Counted from the stretch's first letter, positions 46,364-55,435 are shown. The stretch: DNA of 64,000 nt from Acerihabitans arboris (GCF_010131535.1 NZ_WUBS01000020.1:49139-113138), one strand, 5' to 3'. Numbers and translations: made by a program. The notes: a model not told the origin generated them from the letters alone.

Positions 46364-47791
46364 TTACTTTTCTTCTAACAACTGGTGTATCGCCACGCCG
46401 ATCTGCCGTACGGCGTTTTTTAGCTCCGTAGTGGGCTGGCGCGCGAAATTTATCCGCAGGCAACTGTCGTATTTACCGGCGGCGGAAAAAACAGCGCCGA
46501 TGGCGATGGAAATATTCTGTTCTGATAATGCGCGGTTTAACCGTTGGGTATCAATACGGTGATCCAGCTCGACCCATAATAAAAATCCCCCCTGGGGACG
46601 GCTTATCCGCGTGCCGCAGGGAAAATAGTCCGTTACCCACCGGGTTATCAGGTCACGGTTATGCTGATACTGGCTCCTCATTCGCCTGACATGCTTGAGG
46701 TAATGCCCTTGGGTAATAAAATCGACAATGGCCAACTGCGGCAGGCTGGCGGTGGGACCGGTACTGACATACTTCATATGGATGGCGCGGTTCATATAAC
46801 TGCCGGGCGCAATCCAGCCCACCCTCAGGCCCGGCGCCAGCGTTTTGGAGAAGGAGCTGCATAACAGCACATTGCCGGTAAAATCCATTGACGTTATCGT
46901 GGCCGGCCGGGGATAAGGGTAGGAGAGTTCGCCGTAGGCATCATCTTCAATGATCGCCACATCATGCTCCTGGGCCAGACGCAGCAGCGCCTTGCGGCGC
47001 TCAATCGGCATGTTGTAGCCTAAAGGGTTATTGCCGGTGGGCGTTACCAGGATGGCTTTAACCGGCCACTGTTCCAGCGCCAGCTCCAACGCCTCGACGC
47101 TGATGCCCGTCACCGGGTCGGTGGGAATTTCCAGCATGTTCATGCCCAGCCCGTGCAGTAGTTGCAAGCCGGCATGGAAACAGGGTTTTTCCACCGCCAC
47201 CACATCCCCCGGCGCGCAGACGCAACGAATAGCAATGGACAACGCTTCACGGCATCCGTCGGTAATCAGGATATTCCCGGCATCCATACGGCTACCGCTG
47301 TCAATCATCAGCCGGGCGATTTGCTCGCGCAGCTCAAAACTACCCCTGATATCCTCGTCATCGAATGTCCGCAGGTATTGCCGTTGGCTCAGGTGGCTTA
47401 ACGACCGCGTTAACGGCTTCAGGCTGCTGGCGGTAATATCGGGCGCGGCAAACCTAAAGGCTGTCTCCCCGGGCTGCACCGGATTGACCATGTCGAGCAC
47501 CCGATCCCACTGCGGGATGGTCAGCGAACATTGGGTGGTATTACAGCAGTCGGGCAGGCCGGGGCGCATTTTGCGCCGGGCGACAAAATAGCCGGATTTA
47601 GCGCGGGCCTCCACCAGCTGCTGGTCTTCCAGCTCGCGATAAGCCTGCTGCACGGTGGTGATGCTGACCCCATGCTCTTTACTGAGCACCCTGATGGACG
47701 GCAGGCGAACGCCGATGGGATATAAACCTTGTTCAATACGCTGGCTCAGTATGGAAGCCAGGTTTTGGTAGCGAGTCATGGCCATATGCAA
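46364..47791 (-). CDS. MocR-type GntR regulator with aminotransferase domain
   Basis: The 475-residue fusion has an N-terminal GntR winged helix (IGVRLPSIRVLSKEHGVSITTVQQAYREL, residues 26-54) and a class-I aminotransferase fold. The PLP lysine lies in SSFSKTLAPGLRVGW near residue 320. MocR proteins use PLP as part of effector sensing. A TACAGAT...ATCTGTA inverted repeat lies upstream and could be its own operator. Its target may be itself or the divergent DUF1127 gene. Confidence 0.92.
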   Translation of the reverse strand: MHMAMTRYQNLASILSQRIEQGLYPIGVRLPSIRVLSKEHGVSITTVQQAYRELEDQQLVEARAKSGYFVARRKMRPGLPDCCNTTQCSLTIPQWDRVLDMVNPVQPGETAFRFAAPDITASSLKPLTRSLSHLSQRQYLRTFDDEDIRGSFELREQIARLMIDSGSRMDAGNILITDGCREALSIAIRCVCAPGDVVAVEKPCFHAGLQLLHGLGMNMLEIPTDPVTGISVEALELALEQWPVKAILVTPTGNNPLGYNMPIERRKALLRLAQEHDVAIIEDDAYGELSYPYPRPATITSMDFTGNVLLCSSFSKTLAPGLRVGWIAPGSYMNRAIHMKYVSTGPTASLPQLAIVDFITQGHYLKHVRRMRSQYQHNRDLITRWVTDYFPCGTRISRPQGGFLLWVELDHRIDTQRLNRALSEQNISIAIGAVFSAAGKYDSCLRINFARQPTTELKNAVRQIGVAIHQLLEEK

Positions 47792-47830
47792 GTATCAACC
47801 GGCGTTGTGAGGGAAAAGCCTGTAAAAGGG

Positions 47831-47881
47831 TACAGATTGACTCTATAAATATCACAAAGTGTCATGGTTGTACTATCTGTA
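47831..47881. promoter_or_regulatory. candidate operator of the MocR-type regulator
   Basis: TACAGAT (47831-47837) and ATCTGTA (47875-47881) form a widely spaced inverted repeat in the gap between the MocR-type gene and the DUF1127 gene. MocR/GabR proteins bind spaced repeats near their own promoters, so this is a plausible site. Confidence 0.5.
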
Positions 47882-47967
47882 TCTATCAAACCATTAATCG
47901 ATTGAATCTACTCTGTTTTGCGCTGAGGATTCATGCTGGTGCCATCGATTTCGGATGGACGACACTG

Positions 47968-48192
47968 ATGAACAGCACCAGGAAAACGGGTCATGATAGC
48001 GGGCTTATCGCGGCATCTCAGCCGGAGCGGCTTGCGTTGGGAAAGACGGGGTGGTGGCGTTGGTTATCTGGCCGTTATCAACACTGGCGGTCAATTAGTC
48101 GCAGCCGTAAGGCGCTGAGGTCGCTTGATCACGCGCAATTACGGGATATCGGCCTGACCCGTGATGATCTGCCCTATAAAGATGAGCGATGA
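47968..48192 (+). CDS. DUF1127-family small protein
   Basis: The 74-residue protein ends in the DUF1127 (YjiS-like) module: WWRWLSGRYQHWRSISRSRKALRSLDHAQLRDIGLTRDDL, with the conserved DIGLTRDD. Such proteins are small, basic, often stress-related and in some cases bind RNA. I start at the ATG at 47968; an ATG at 47902 adds an unlikely N-terminus. It is divergent from the MocR-type gene. Confidence 0.8.
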   Translation: MNSTRKTGHDSGLIAASQPERLALGKTGWWRWLSGRYQHWRSISRSRKALRSLDHAQLRDIGLTRDDLPYKDER

Positions 48193-48195
48193 TAG

Positions 48196-49002
48196 TCATG
48201 CCAACAGCCGGTAACCCGCCTGTTCGGCTGCTGACGCCCGCTGCGCCAGCAGCTGATAGTCGCGCGGGTCTGGGACTTTAAACCCTTGCAGTTGCAATAG
48301 GGTGAGCAGGCCGGTGGTCGCGCCGTCGTGCTGTAATTCGATAAAAGCGCGCCGCAGGCTTGCCAGGATGGCGGGGGGCAATGAGGCCGATGCCACCAGC
48401 AAGGGCATCGGGGCCGGCGCGGTCTGGTCAATGACCCGGACTTTTTCTATCAGCCCGGGCTCGTCGCGCGCCAGCAGCTCAAAGGCGTAGCTGTCCACCG
48501 GGCCGATATCGGCCATGCCGTCGGCGATGGTTTCCACCACCCGGCGCGGAGTCACCAACGGGCCGACGGTTTCGCGATATAATGTTTTTTGCCCCCGTCG
48601 CAGGTATGGCAGCAGGTGAAAGCGCAGGGCGCTATAACCGGAGTGAGACTCCGGATTGGTGAAGGCCAGCCGCCGGCCAAAGGTGTCCTGCAATAGGCGG
48701 AAAGGCGCTTCACGGGCTACGATCAAGCGGCTGCGATAGCTGCCTGGCCCATCGCCCAGCGAATGCAGCGGTACCGGCGCGGCAAGGGCCACTACCGGGA
48801 ACAGCCCGAGTGAAAACGGTAGGCCGCACATGAAAACGCCTGCCAGATCCGGGCGTTGCCAAAGGGCTTCCAGCGGGGCCGGGGCAGGATAATCAATCAC
48901 CTCACCGTCGACACCGGCGCGGAGATAGACTTCCCGCAGCAACATTTTCCAGCCCGCCGCCGCCGCCGGCGTGACCGAATACATGCGTCCGTTGGCGATC
49001 AT
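48196..49002 (-). CDS. PhnD-like substrate-binding-fold protein without signal peptide
   Basis: The 268-residue protein has the fold pattern of phosphonate/phosphate-type binding proteins (PhnD-like): RLAFTNPESHSGYSALRFHL near residue 115 and GMADIGPVDSYAFELL near 160. No signal peptide is visible at its N-terminus (MIANGRMYSVTPAAAAGWKM), so it may act in the cytoplasm as a binding or enzymatic protein, unlike an ABC binding protein. It overlaps the cyclodeaminase-like gene by four bases and ends the operon. What it binds is not evident. Confidence 0.75.
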   Translation of the reverse strand: MIANGRMYSVTPAAAAGWKMLLREVYLRAGVDGEVIDYPAPAPLEALWQRPDLAGVFMCGLPFSLGLFPVVALAAPVPLHSLGDGPGSYRSRLIVAREAPFRLLQDTFGRRLAFTNPESHSGYSALRFHLLPYLRRGQKTLYRETVGPLVTPRRVVETIADGMADIGPVDSYAFELLARDEPGLIEKVRVIDQTAPAPMPLLVASASLPPAILASLRRAFIELQHDGATTGLLTLLQLQGFKVPDPRDYQLLAQRASAAEQAGYRLLA

Positions 49003-50003
49003 GCGTAGCGTAATTCCTGGCCGATCCCCAGCCTGCGCGCTTTTTCCAGCATTGCATGGCCAAGGGCGATATCGCTGAGCGACAGGCCGCGATGCCAGAA
49101 CAGGATGGTTTCATCATCGCGCTCGCGTCCGCTTTTCAAGCCGGCGACGATCTGGCCTAATTCGCCGTGCAGCGTTTCCTCGCTGAGCTTACCGGCTTCA
49201 ACGTGCGCGCGCAGGGAGCCAAACATGCCGCCTTTGCACTGCCCCCAGTCATCCACCACCAGTTTATCCATGATGTCGGTCAGCGACAGCTCGACCGCGC
49301 TCATGGTGCCGTAGGGCACCACCAGCGCGCCGGGCTTGATCCAGGCGGTTTTCAGCATGGGCGCCGGCTTTTCCAGCCGCGACGCTTCGACCACGATATC
49401 CGCGTCGCGCACACAGCTTTCCCAGTCGGCGGTGACAATAATCTTTTTGCCTAAATCCAGTTCCAGGCGCTGCGCAAAGGCGTTACGGCTTTCCGGTCGG
49501 CGGGAGTGGACGCGGATTTCATCAAAGCCATACAGGCTGTCCAGCAGGCGTACGTTCCAGTATGCGGTGCCGCGTGCGCCGATATGCCCGAGTATTTTGC
49601 TGTTTTTACGCGCCAGATGGCGGGCGCCCAGCGTGGTAATCGCCCCGGTGCGCATATCGGTAATGGCCGAGGCGTCCATGATGGCCACCGGCATGCCGGT
49701 ACGCGGATTAAACAGATTGAGCATCGCCATCTCGGAAGGCAAGCCCAGTTGGTAGTTATTCACGTAGTCGCCCACCACCTTCACGCCCGCCAGGTTGAGC
49801 GGCGCGATATAGCCGCGCAGCACGTTGAAATGGCCGTTAAACGTCGGATCGGGGATCAGGTGCATGCGGGGTTCGATGACCGTTTGGTTTTGCCCCTGCG
49901 CCAGCAGTCCGGCTTCGACGGCGGCGAGGATCTCGCTGTCGGTCATCGCCAGTTGCTGAATATCCGGGCCGTTGAGGTAGCTAATATTGACGTGTTGAGT
50001 CAT
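48999..50003 (-). CDS. ornithine cyclodeaminase/mu-crystallin family protein
   Basis: The 334-residue protein has the OCD/mu-crystallin layout: VKVVGDYVNNYQLGLPSEMA near residue 75, then MDASAITDMRTGAITTLGARHLA. The NAD-binding loop ILGHIGARGTA follows near residue 137. Members include cyclodeaminases, imine reductases and amino-acid dehydrogenases. It follows the transporter ATPase gene by 21 bases, and its stop overlaps the next start. A role in processing a product of the lyase-like enzyme is plausible but unproven. Confidence 0.85.
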   Translation of the reverse strand: MTQHVNISYLNGPDIQQLAMTDSEILAAVEAGLLAQGQNQTVIEPRMHLIPDPTFNGHFNVLRGYIAPLNLAGVKVVGDYVNNYQLGLPSEMAMLNLFNPRTGMPVAIMDASAITDMRTGAITTLGARHLARKNSKILGHIGARGTAYWNVRLLDSLYGFDEIRVHSRRPESRNAFAQRLELDLGKKIIVTADWESCVRDADIVVEASRLEKPAPMLKTAWIKPGALVVPYGTMSAVELSLTDIMDKLVVDDWGQCKGGMFGSLRAHVEAGKLSEETLHGELGQIVAGLKSGRERDDETILFWHRGLSLSDIALGHAMLEKARRLGIGQELRYA

Positions 50004-50024
50004 TTAATTCCCTTAATCCGGCGC

Positions 50025-50978
50025 TCAGGCCGCAAGCAATGTTTGCTGGTAATGGAAAAGCTGCTGGCGGTTTAATTCCCCCAGCACCTGGTGTTGGTCA
50101 TCGGTAACGCGCACGCCCGGGGCATCCTGGGCCAGCATCAGGGCCAGCACGTCTTTCAGGCTCGCCCGGGCGTTGACCGACAGGGGATAGCCGCTTTGGG
50201 CGGCCGGCGTCATCGCCTGGCCGACCGGCGTCAGCGCCAGCAGCTTCAACGACGCATCGCTGCCGATAAACGCGGCGACAAAGTCATCGGCAGGTTTGCT
50301 GAGGATAGCCTCGGGCGTAGCGTACTGACACAGTTTGCCGTCGCGCATAATGGCGATGCGATCGCCCATCTTGATCGCCTCGTCGAGATCGTGGGTCACA
50401 ATCACCACGGTTTTTTTAACCCGCTGCAGGATTTGCTTAAATTCGTTTTGCAACCGGCCGCGCACCAGCGGATCGATGGCGCCGAAAGGCTCATCCATCA
50501 GCATGACCGGCGGATCGGCCGCCAGCGCCCTGGCCACCCCGACACGCTGGCGCTGTCCGCCCGACAATTCCGCCGGATAGCGGCCGCGATCGGCGGCGGG
50601 ATCGAGACCGACCAGATGCAGCAACTCATCGATACGCGCGTCGGTTTTGCGGCGATCCCAGCCCAGTAGACGCGGCACGGTGGCGATATTGTCCGCGATG
50701 TTCATATGTGGAAACAGGCCGACGTTCTGGATAACATAACCGATCTGGCGGCGAAGCTGCACCGGATCGACTGCGGTCACATCTTCGCCATTAACGAAAA
50801 CGCGTCCCCGGGTGGCGTCCTCCAGCCGGTTAATCAGCCGCATGGTGGTGGTTTTTCCGCAGCCGGAGGGGCCTATCAGCGCGGTGGTGGAGCCTTCCGG
50901 GATCTCAAGCGTCAGGTCAAATACCGCTTTTGCCGTTGTCCCGGGATAAATCTTGGTAATATTTTCCAGTCTGATCAT
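50025..50978 (-). CDS. quaternary-amine ABC transporter ATPase (OpuCA/ProV type)
   Basis: The 317-residue ATPase has Walker A GPSGCGKTT, the OpuC-type RRQIGYVIQNVGLFPHMNIADN, signature LSGGQRQRVGVARALA and Walker B VMLMDEPFGAIDP. The C-terminal part carries one CBS-like stretch. This subfamily moves glycine betaine, choline or related quaternary amines. It sits after two permease genes and before the cyclodeaminase-like gene. Confidence 0.93.
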   Translation of the reverse strand: MIRLENITKIYPGTTAKAVFDLTLEIPEGSTTALIGPSGCGKTTTMRLINRLEDATRGRVFVNGEDVTAVDPVQLRRQIGYVIQNVGLFPHMNIADNIATVPRLLGWDRRKTDARIDELLHLVGLDPAADRGRYPAELSGGQRQRVGVARALAADPPVMLMDEPFGAIDPLVRGRLQNEFKQILQRVKKTVVIVTHDLDEAIKMGDRIAIMRDGKLCQYATPEAILSKPADDFVAAFIGSDASLKLLALTPVGQAMTPAAQSGYPLSVNARASLKDVLALMLAQDAPGVRVTDDQHQVLGELNRQQLFHYQQTLLAA

Positions 50979-50983
50979 AGGGT

Positions 50984-51628
50984 TTACCCTTTGGGAACGT
51001 GCTTGAATCCGATTTTTTCAACGGTGGTGAACAGCAGCTCGGCGCCGATGGCCAACAGGATGATGGGAATAGCGCCCACCAGCAGGCGCGACATATCCAT
51101 AATGGCGATGCCGGTGGTGACAAAATCGCCCAGCCCGCCGCCGCCGATAAAGGAGGCCAGCGCCGCGCCGCCGATCACCTGCACGGCGGCCGTGCGCACG
51201 CCGGCCAGAATGCCGGGCGCCGCCAGCGGCAGGATCACCCGGCGCGTCGTTTGCGCGCGCGTTAGCCCCATTCCTTTGGCGGCGGAGAGCGTGTCGGTAT
51301 CCACCGCCTGGATGCTGGTGCAGGTATTGAGCAGGATCGGCGGCAGGGCGAGAATCACCAGCGCCACCACCGACGGCATCAGGCCGATGCCCAAAAACGG
51401 CAGCGCCGCCGCCAGGATCGCCAGGCTGGGAATGGTTCTCAGGGTACTGGCGATGTTGGTGGCGATAAAGGTGGCGCGCGGCGAGGCCGCCACCTTCACC
51501 CCAATCGGAATAGCCAGTAGCAGCGAAAACAACAGCGCCAGCCCGCACATCACTAAGTGTTGACGCAACGCGTCCAGGAACTGATGCGGATTAGCCGCAA
51601 TCCAACGCCAGGCATCATAAAAAATCAT
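50984..51628 (-). CDS. quaternary-amine ABC transporter permease
   Basis: The 214-residue OpuCB/YehY-type permease has about five membrane segments. The coupling-loop segment LSAAKGMGLTRAQTTRRVILPLAAPGILAGVR near residue 120 and FIGGGGLGDFVTTGI near 160 are classic for the OpuC group. Its start overlaps the end of the preceding permease gene by four bases, so the two are translated together as a heterodimer. Confidence 0.92.
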   Translation of the reverse strand: MIFYDAWRWIAANPHQFLDALRQHLVMCGLALLFSLLLAIPIGVKVAASPRATFIATNIASTLRTIPSLAILAAALPFLGIGLMPSVVALVILALPPILLNTCTSIQAVDTDTLSAAKGMGLTRAQTTRRVILPLAAPGILAGVRTAAVQVIGGAALASFIGGGGLGDFVTTGIAIMDMSRLLVGAIPIILLAIGAELLFTTVEKIGFKHVPKG

Positions 51629-52272
51629 GCGTTTGCCTCCACGCGGGCGACGGGATGGCGGCGCCGCGCCAGACGTCGTTGCAGCAGCAGGAACAGCGCG
51701 TCGACGCCGATGGCCAGCAGGGAGGTCAGGCCGCCGCCAACCAGAATTTTCTCCGGAAAACGCTGATCCAGTCCGGCAAAAATAATGGTGCCCAGCCCGC
51801 CCGCGTTGATATAGGCGGCCACCGTGGCGATGCCGATAAGGGTGGTGGTGGCAATGCGCAGTCCGGTAATGATAAAAGGCAGCGCCAGCGGCAGTTCAAT
51901 CTCCCACAGCATGCGCCAGTAACCATAACCCATGCCGCGCGCCGCGTTGAGCACGTCGGGCGCAATGGCGTGAAAGCCGGTGGCGATATTGCGTACCAGG
52001 ATCATCAGCGCGTAGGCGGTGAGGCCGACAATCGCCGGCAGCAGGCCAATCCCCAGCCAGGGAATAAACAGCGCGAACAGCGCCAGGCTGGGAATGGAAA
52101 ACAGCATACCGGTGAAGGTCAGCACCAGCGCATAGGTTTTGGGCCGGCGGGCGCTCCAGATGCCTAATATCATGGCGATGACGAAGGCGCAGCTTATCGA
52201 CATGCCCACCAGGTAAAGATGTTGTAATAAGGCCAGACCGATATCATCAAGGTGTTTGGGGGCCCAACGCAT
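51625..52272 (-). CDS. quaternary-amine ABC transporter permease
   Basis: The 215-residue permease has the same family landmarks: LNAARGMGYGYWRMLWEIELPLALPFIITGLR and YINAGGLGTIIFAGL. It pairs with the other permease. It overlaps the end of the lyase-like gene by 26 bases, so the enzyme gene is set inside the transporter operon and not beside it. Confidence 0.92.
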   Translation of the reverse strand: MRWAPKHLDDIGLALLQHLYLVGMSISCAFVIAMILGIWSARRPKTYALVLTFTGMLFSIPSLALFALFIPWLGIGLLPAIVGLTAYALMILVRNIATGFHAIAPDVLNAARGMGYGYWRMLWEIELPLALPFIITGLRIATTTLIGIATVAAYINAGGLGTIIFAGLDQRFPEKILVGGGLTSLLAIGVDALFLLLQRRLARRRHPVARVEANA

Positions 52273-53821
52273 GGCACTCAGTCTCCAGAAGCTGTTCGCC
52301 GGCGGTCAGCCAGCCGGGGGCGGTGATGGCCTGCGCCAGGTTTTCAATATCGCGGGCGGTGGAGCGATCCTGATCCAATCCGGCAACCAGCCCGCGCACG
52401 CGGGCATAAACGGCCGCGCTGCCCTGGCCGAGCCGAATCTGCGGGTCCTGGCGCAAATCGACGGCCTGTGCCGCCACCATCAATTCAATCGCCACCAGAT
52501 AGCGCAGGCTTTCCACCAGGCGCGTCGTTTTGCTGACGACGGCCATGGATTGCGAGGCGTAATCCTCCACCCGATCGGCCACAGGTATGGTGATGGCGGA
52601 CAGCGGATTGGCGTGATGCACAATATCGCTGGTCAGCGCGGAAATGGTTTTTTGCAGCGTGGCAAACCCCGTCTGCCCGCGGTGCTGCGTCAGGAAACGC
52701 GGTAACCCGCTGGCGCTCTCGGACATCAGTTTCATCATGCGTTCGGCGGCACAGCTGGCCTGACGCGCCAGCGCCAGACCCAGGGCTTCAAACGCCAGCG
52801 CCAAATGGGTGGCGTCAAAATTGGCGTTGGCTAATACGATATCCGCTTCGGCTATCAAGGCCGGATTATCATCGGCGCTGTTGAGCTCCAGCTCGGTTGC
52901 CTGTCGGGCAAGATTGAAGGCCTGGTATACGCTGGCCAGCACCGACGCCGCGCAACGGAAGCTCAGCGGGTCTTGCAACAAACGCGCGCCGCCGGGCTGG
53001 GACAGGGCGCCGCCGGCCAGGAGCGAGAGCAGATGGGACGCGCACTCCGCCCCTCCCGGCAGCCTGCGGATGCGCCCGGCCCAGGGCGATAACGGGGAGA
53101 TATTGGCGCGGAACGCCTCGAACGACAGGGCGATGGCACCGGCCTGCACGTTAATCAACTGGGCAATATCGGCCAGCAGCAACGCGGACAAACCGACGCT
53201 TGCCGCATTGGACGACACCAGCGCCAGCCCATCCTTGCCGGTGAGGGCGGGCAGGGTGACGCCAAGTGCCTGCGCCAGCGTGCGGATATCGGCAACCCGT
53301 CCCTGGTATTCCACCAAACCGTCGCCCGCCAGCGCGCTGCCGATATGCGCCAGCGGCGCCAGGTCGGCTTCGCCGATCGAACCCAGCAACGGCACCTGCG
53401 GATGCACGCCGCGATTTAAAAAATAAAGCAGGGCCTGCGCGGTCGGCAAGGAGATGCCGGAATATCCTTCGGCAATGCCGGCCAGCCGCGCCAGCATCAT
53501 CGCCCTGACCTGATCGCGGTCGGCAAGCGCGCCGACGCCTACCGCGCGCGCCAGCGGAATACGCTGCTGGATGTCATGTAACCGCGCGATATCCTGCCGG
53601 CCGTCGGCGCCGCTCAGTACCGCGGTATCCACACCGGCACCCAGGCCGGTGGTCACGCCGTAGATCCGATCGCCGGCGGTTATGCGCTGGCAAAGAAAAA
53701 CAAAGCCCTTTTTTATACGCTGTTGTGCCGCCGGGCTGAACGCTACCGGTTGATTTTCCTGAACTATGCGCACAAGCGTCGCCAGGGTTAACGCCGTGTC
53801 GCCACCGAGATTAAACGTCAT
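52247..53821 (-). CDS. aromatic-amino-acid-lyase homologue without MIO triad
   Basis: The 524-residue protein of the HAL/PAL family has the active-site YGVTTGLGAGVD (Tyr54), LQDPLSFRCAASV near residue 280 and DRVEDYASQS near 410, corresponding to the family's catalytic elements. The segment that forms the MIO cofactor, normally GSxGASGDLxPLAH, reads GSIGEADLAPLAH (residues 147-159): Ala-Ser-Gly is gone and one residue is lost. A normal ammonia-lyase reaction is therefore unlikely. Ergothionase, a family member acting on a trimethylated histidine, offers a precedent for a divergent mechanism. The placement between the binding-protein and permease genes of a quaternary-amine transporter fits a betaine substrate. 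Confidence 0.82.
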   Translation of the reverse strand: MTFNLGGDTALTLATLVRIVQENQPVAFSPAAQQRIKKGFVFLCQRITAGDRIYGVTTGLGAGVDTAVLSGADGRQDIARLHDIQQRIPLARAVGVGALADRDQVRAMMLARLAGIAEGYSGISLPTAQALLYFLNRGVHPQVPLLGSIGEADLAPLAHIGSALAGDGLVEYQGRVADIRTLAQALGVTLPALTGKDGLALVSSNAASVGLSALLLADIAQLINVQAGAIALSFEAFRANISPLSPWAGRIRRLPGGAECASHLLSLLAGGALSQPGGARLLQDPLSFRCAASVLASVYQAFNLARQATELELNSADDNPALIAEADIVLANANFDATHLALAFEALGLALARQASCAAERMMKLMSESASGLPRFLTQHRGQTGFATLQKTISALTSDIVHHANPLSAITIPVADRVEDYASQSMAVVSKTTRLVESLRYLVAIELMVAAQAVDLRQDPQIRLGQGSAAVYARVRGLVAGLDQDRSTARDIENLAQAITAPGWLTAGEQLLETECHALGPQTP

Positions 53822-53841
53822 TTTAGCTCTTAGCCGGTTGT

Positions 53842-54732
53842 TCAGGGTTTCACTATACCTTTTTCACGCAGAAACGCTTGCGCGACGTCGGCCGGTTCTT
53901 CTTTCCCTTTTTCCACCGCGGCGTTAAGTTTTTGCATGGTGGCGTTATCAAGCAGCGCACTGACATTATTGAGCGCCGCTTCCGCGTTGGGATAGGCTTT
54001 CAGCGTCTGGTCACGGACCACCGGCGCAACAAAATACGGAGGGAAGAGATGCTTGTCGTCGGCAAGCGAGACATATTGCCCGTCGGCGATTTGCCAGTCG
54101 GTGGCGAAGCCGTTGGCGACATCAATCTGTCCGGCGGCCAGCGCATCATAGCGCAGGCCGACTTTGGCGAACTGACGGAATGATTTGAATTTAATGCCGT
54201 ACACTTGCTCCAGCTCTTTCAGGCCGTCCTGGCGATCGCCGAACTCCGCCCCCGCGCCGATGGTCAGCTGCGGCGCCGCCTTGGCGAGATCGGAAAGGGT
54301 TTTCAGATGATATTTATCGGCGGTGGCTTTGCTGACCAGCAGCGCATAGCCATTATTCAGCCTCGCCGGGGCCAGCCAGATGAGATGGTATTTCTCGGCG
54401 TAAACCGTTTTGACCTGTTGATAGACTTTATCGGGGTCGGATGACAATTCCCCTTTCACGACGGCGCTCAGCGCGGTGCCGGTGTACTCAGGGTACATAT
54501 CGATATCTCCTTTTAACAACGCCGCCTGGGCAATCAGCGTGCCGCCGAGGTTGATTTTGCGCTCCACCGGAATGCCCGCCTGCTCCAATGCGGAGGCATA
54601 GATTTCCGCCAGGATATACTGCTCGGTAAAGCTCTTGCTGCCGACGATAAAATCCGCTGCCTGGGCCGCGGACGCTACGGCGCTTAATCCGGCAATGAAA
54701 AATAAAACCTGCTTAAGGGTGGTTATGCGCAT
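53842..54732 (-). CDS. quaternary-amine ABC transporter binding protein (OsmF/OpuCC-like)
   Basis: The 296-residue precursor has a signal peptide ending near AQA (residue 25). The mature protein starts FIVGSKSFTEQYILAEIYAS, followed by GDIDMYPEYTGTALSAV, and both segments are hallmarks of the OsmF/OpuCC/ProX-like group. It should bind a betaine-type ligand in the periplasm. It is the first gene of the operon, with about 265 non-coding bases upstream. The group also includes the binding domain of the EgtU ergothioneine transporter. Confidence 0.92.
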   Translation of the reverse strand: MRITTLKQVLFFIAGLSAVASAAQAADFIVGSKSFTEQYILAEIYASALEQAGIPVERKINLGGTLIAQAALLKGDIDMYPEYTGTALSAVVKGELSSDPDKVYQQVKTVYAEKYHLIWLAPARLNNGYALLVSKATADKYHLKTLSDLAKAAPQLTIGAGAEFGDRQDGLKELEQVYGIKFKSFRQFAKVGLRYDALAAGQIDVANGFATDWQIADGQYVSLADDKHLFPPYFVAPVVRDQTLKAYPNAEAALNNVSALLDNATMQKLNAAVEKGKEEPADVAQAFLREKGIVKP

Positions 54733-54997
54733 TTTTTTCCAGCGTAGAATAAGTTGTGTGAATAGACAGGTATATACAATATTTATGCCAATAACGTAAG
54801 TTGTTATTAATCAATTAGTTAATTTCAATGGGCACTGTTTGTGCTGGTTAAGCCCGCGCTATTGCACCAGCATGAAAGAACCGTCCTTCGACGTTAGCGC
54901 AAAAACACCGTGCGGGTGAAATTCGTTTTCGCCATAAGTTATAGCGTTAGCAGCAGAAACCCATAGGATAAGGCGGAGATGATTAGCCGCACGAAAA

Positions 54998-55384
54998 TTA
55001 GTCCAGAGGTGGGATAACGCCTTCGGCCAGCGTCTTGAGCAGGCGCGCGCGGCGGCGCTCGAGGTCGGCAATCTGGCGCTCGATGGAGTCCAGCCGTTTG
55101 CGCTGGACCTCGGTGGTCTGGGGGCAGGAGCCCGCCCCTTCGATCATCCGCATGCAGTCGGGAAACGCGCGGATCTCGGCCAGGCTGAAGCCGGTGGCGA
55201 TCATACGCCGGATCTGCCTGACCTGCGCCACCGCCGCGTGGGGAAATGACCGGTAGCCATTACAGGTGCGGATGGACGTGAGCAGGCCATGCTCATCGTA
55301 ATGGCGGATTGAGCGCACGCTGGCGCCGGTTGCGCGCGCGAGCTGGCCAACGGTCAGCGAGTCTGGCGGAGTCATTTTGTTCAT
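54998..55384 (-). CDS. MerR-family regulator
   Basis: The 128-residue MerR-type protein starts MNKMTPPDSLTVGQLARATG, with the winged helix ASVRSIRHYDEHGLLTSIRTCNGYR and a coiled-coil dimerisation end (RLDSIERQIADLERRRARLL). It has no Cys cluster typical of metal sensors, except a single Cys near residue 85. It is divergent from the alpha/beta-hydrolase gene, and a 22-base dyad lies between them. An ATG at 55396 is also open. Confidence 0.9.
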   Translation of the reverse strand: MNKMTPPDSLTVGQLARATGASVRSIRHYDEHGLLTSIRTCNGYRSFPHAAVAQVRQIRRMIATGFSLAEIRAFPDCMRMIEGAGSCPQTTEVQRKRLDSIERQIADLERRRARLLKTLAEGVIPPLD

Positions 55385-55413
55385 GGGAAAAAGCATAGCA
55401 CATTTTTACCTTG

Positions 55414-55435
55414 ACCCTAACATCAGTGTGAGGGT
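55414..55435. promoter_or_regulatory. MerR-type operator dyad
   Basis: ACCCTAACA and TGTGAGGGT are near-perfect inverted arms around TCAG, at 55414-55435, in the 90-base gap between the MerR gene and the hydrolase gene. TTGACC overlaps the left arm as a possible -35 element. MerR proteins bind such dyads between -35 and -10 of the promoter they control. Confidence 0.75.
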
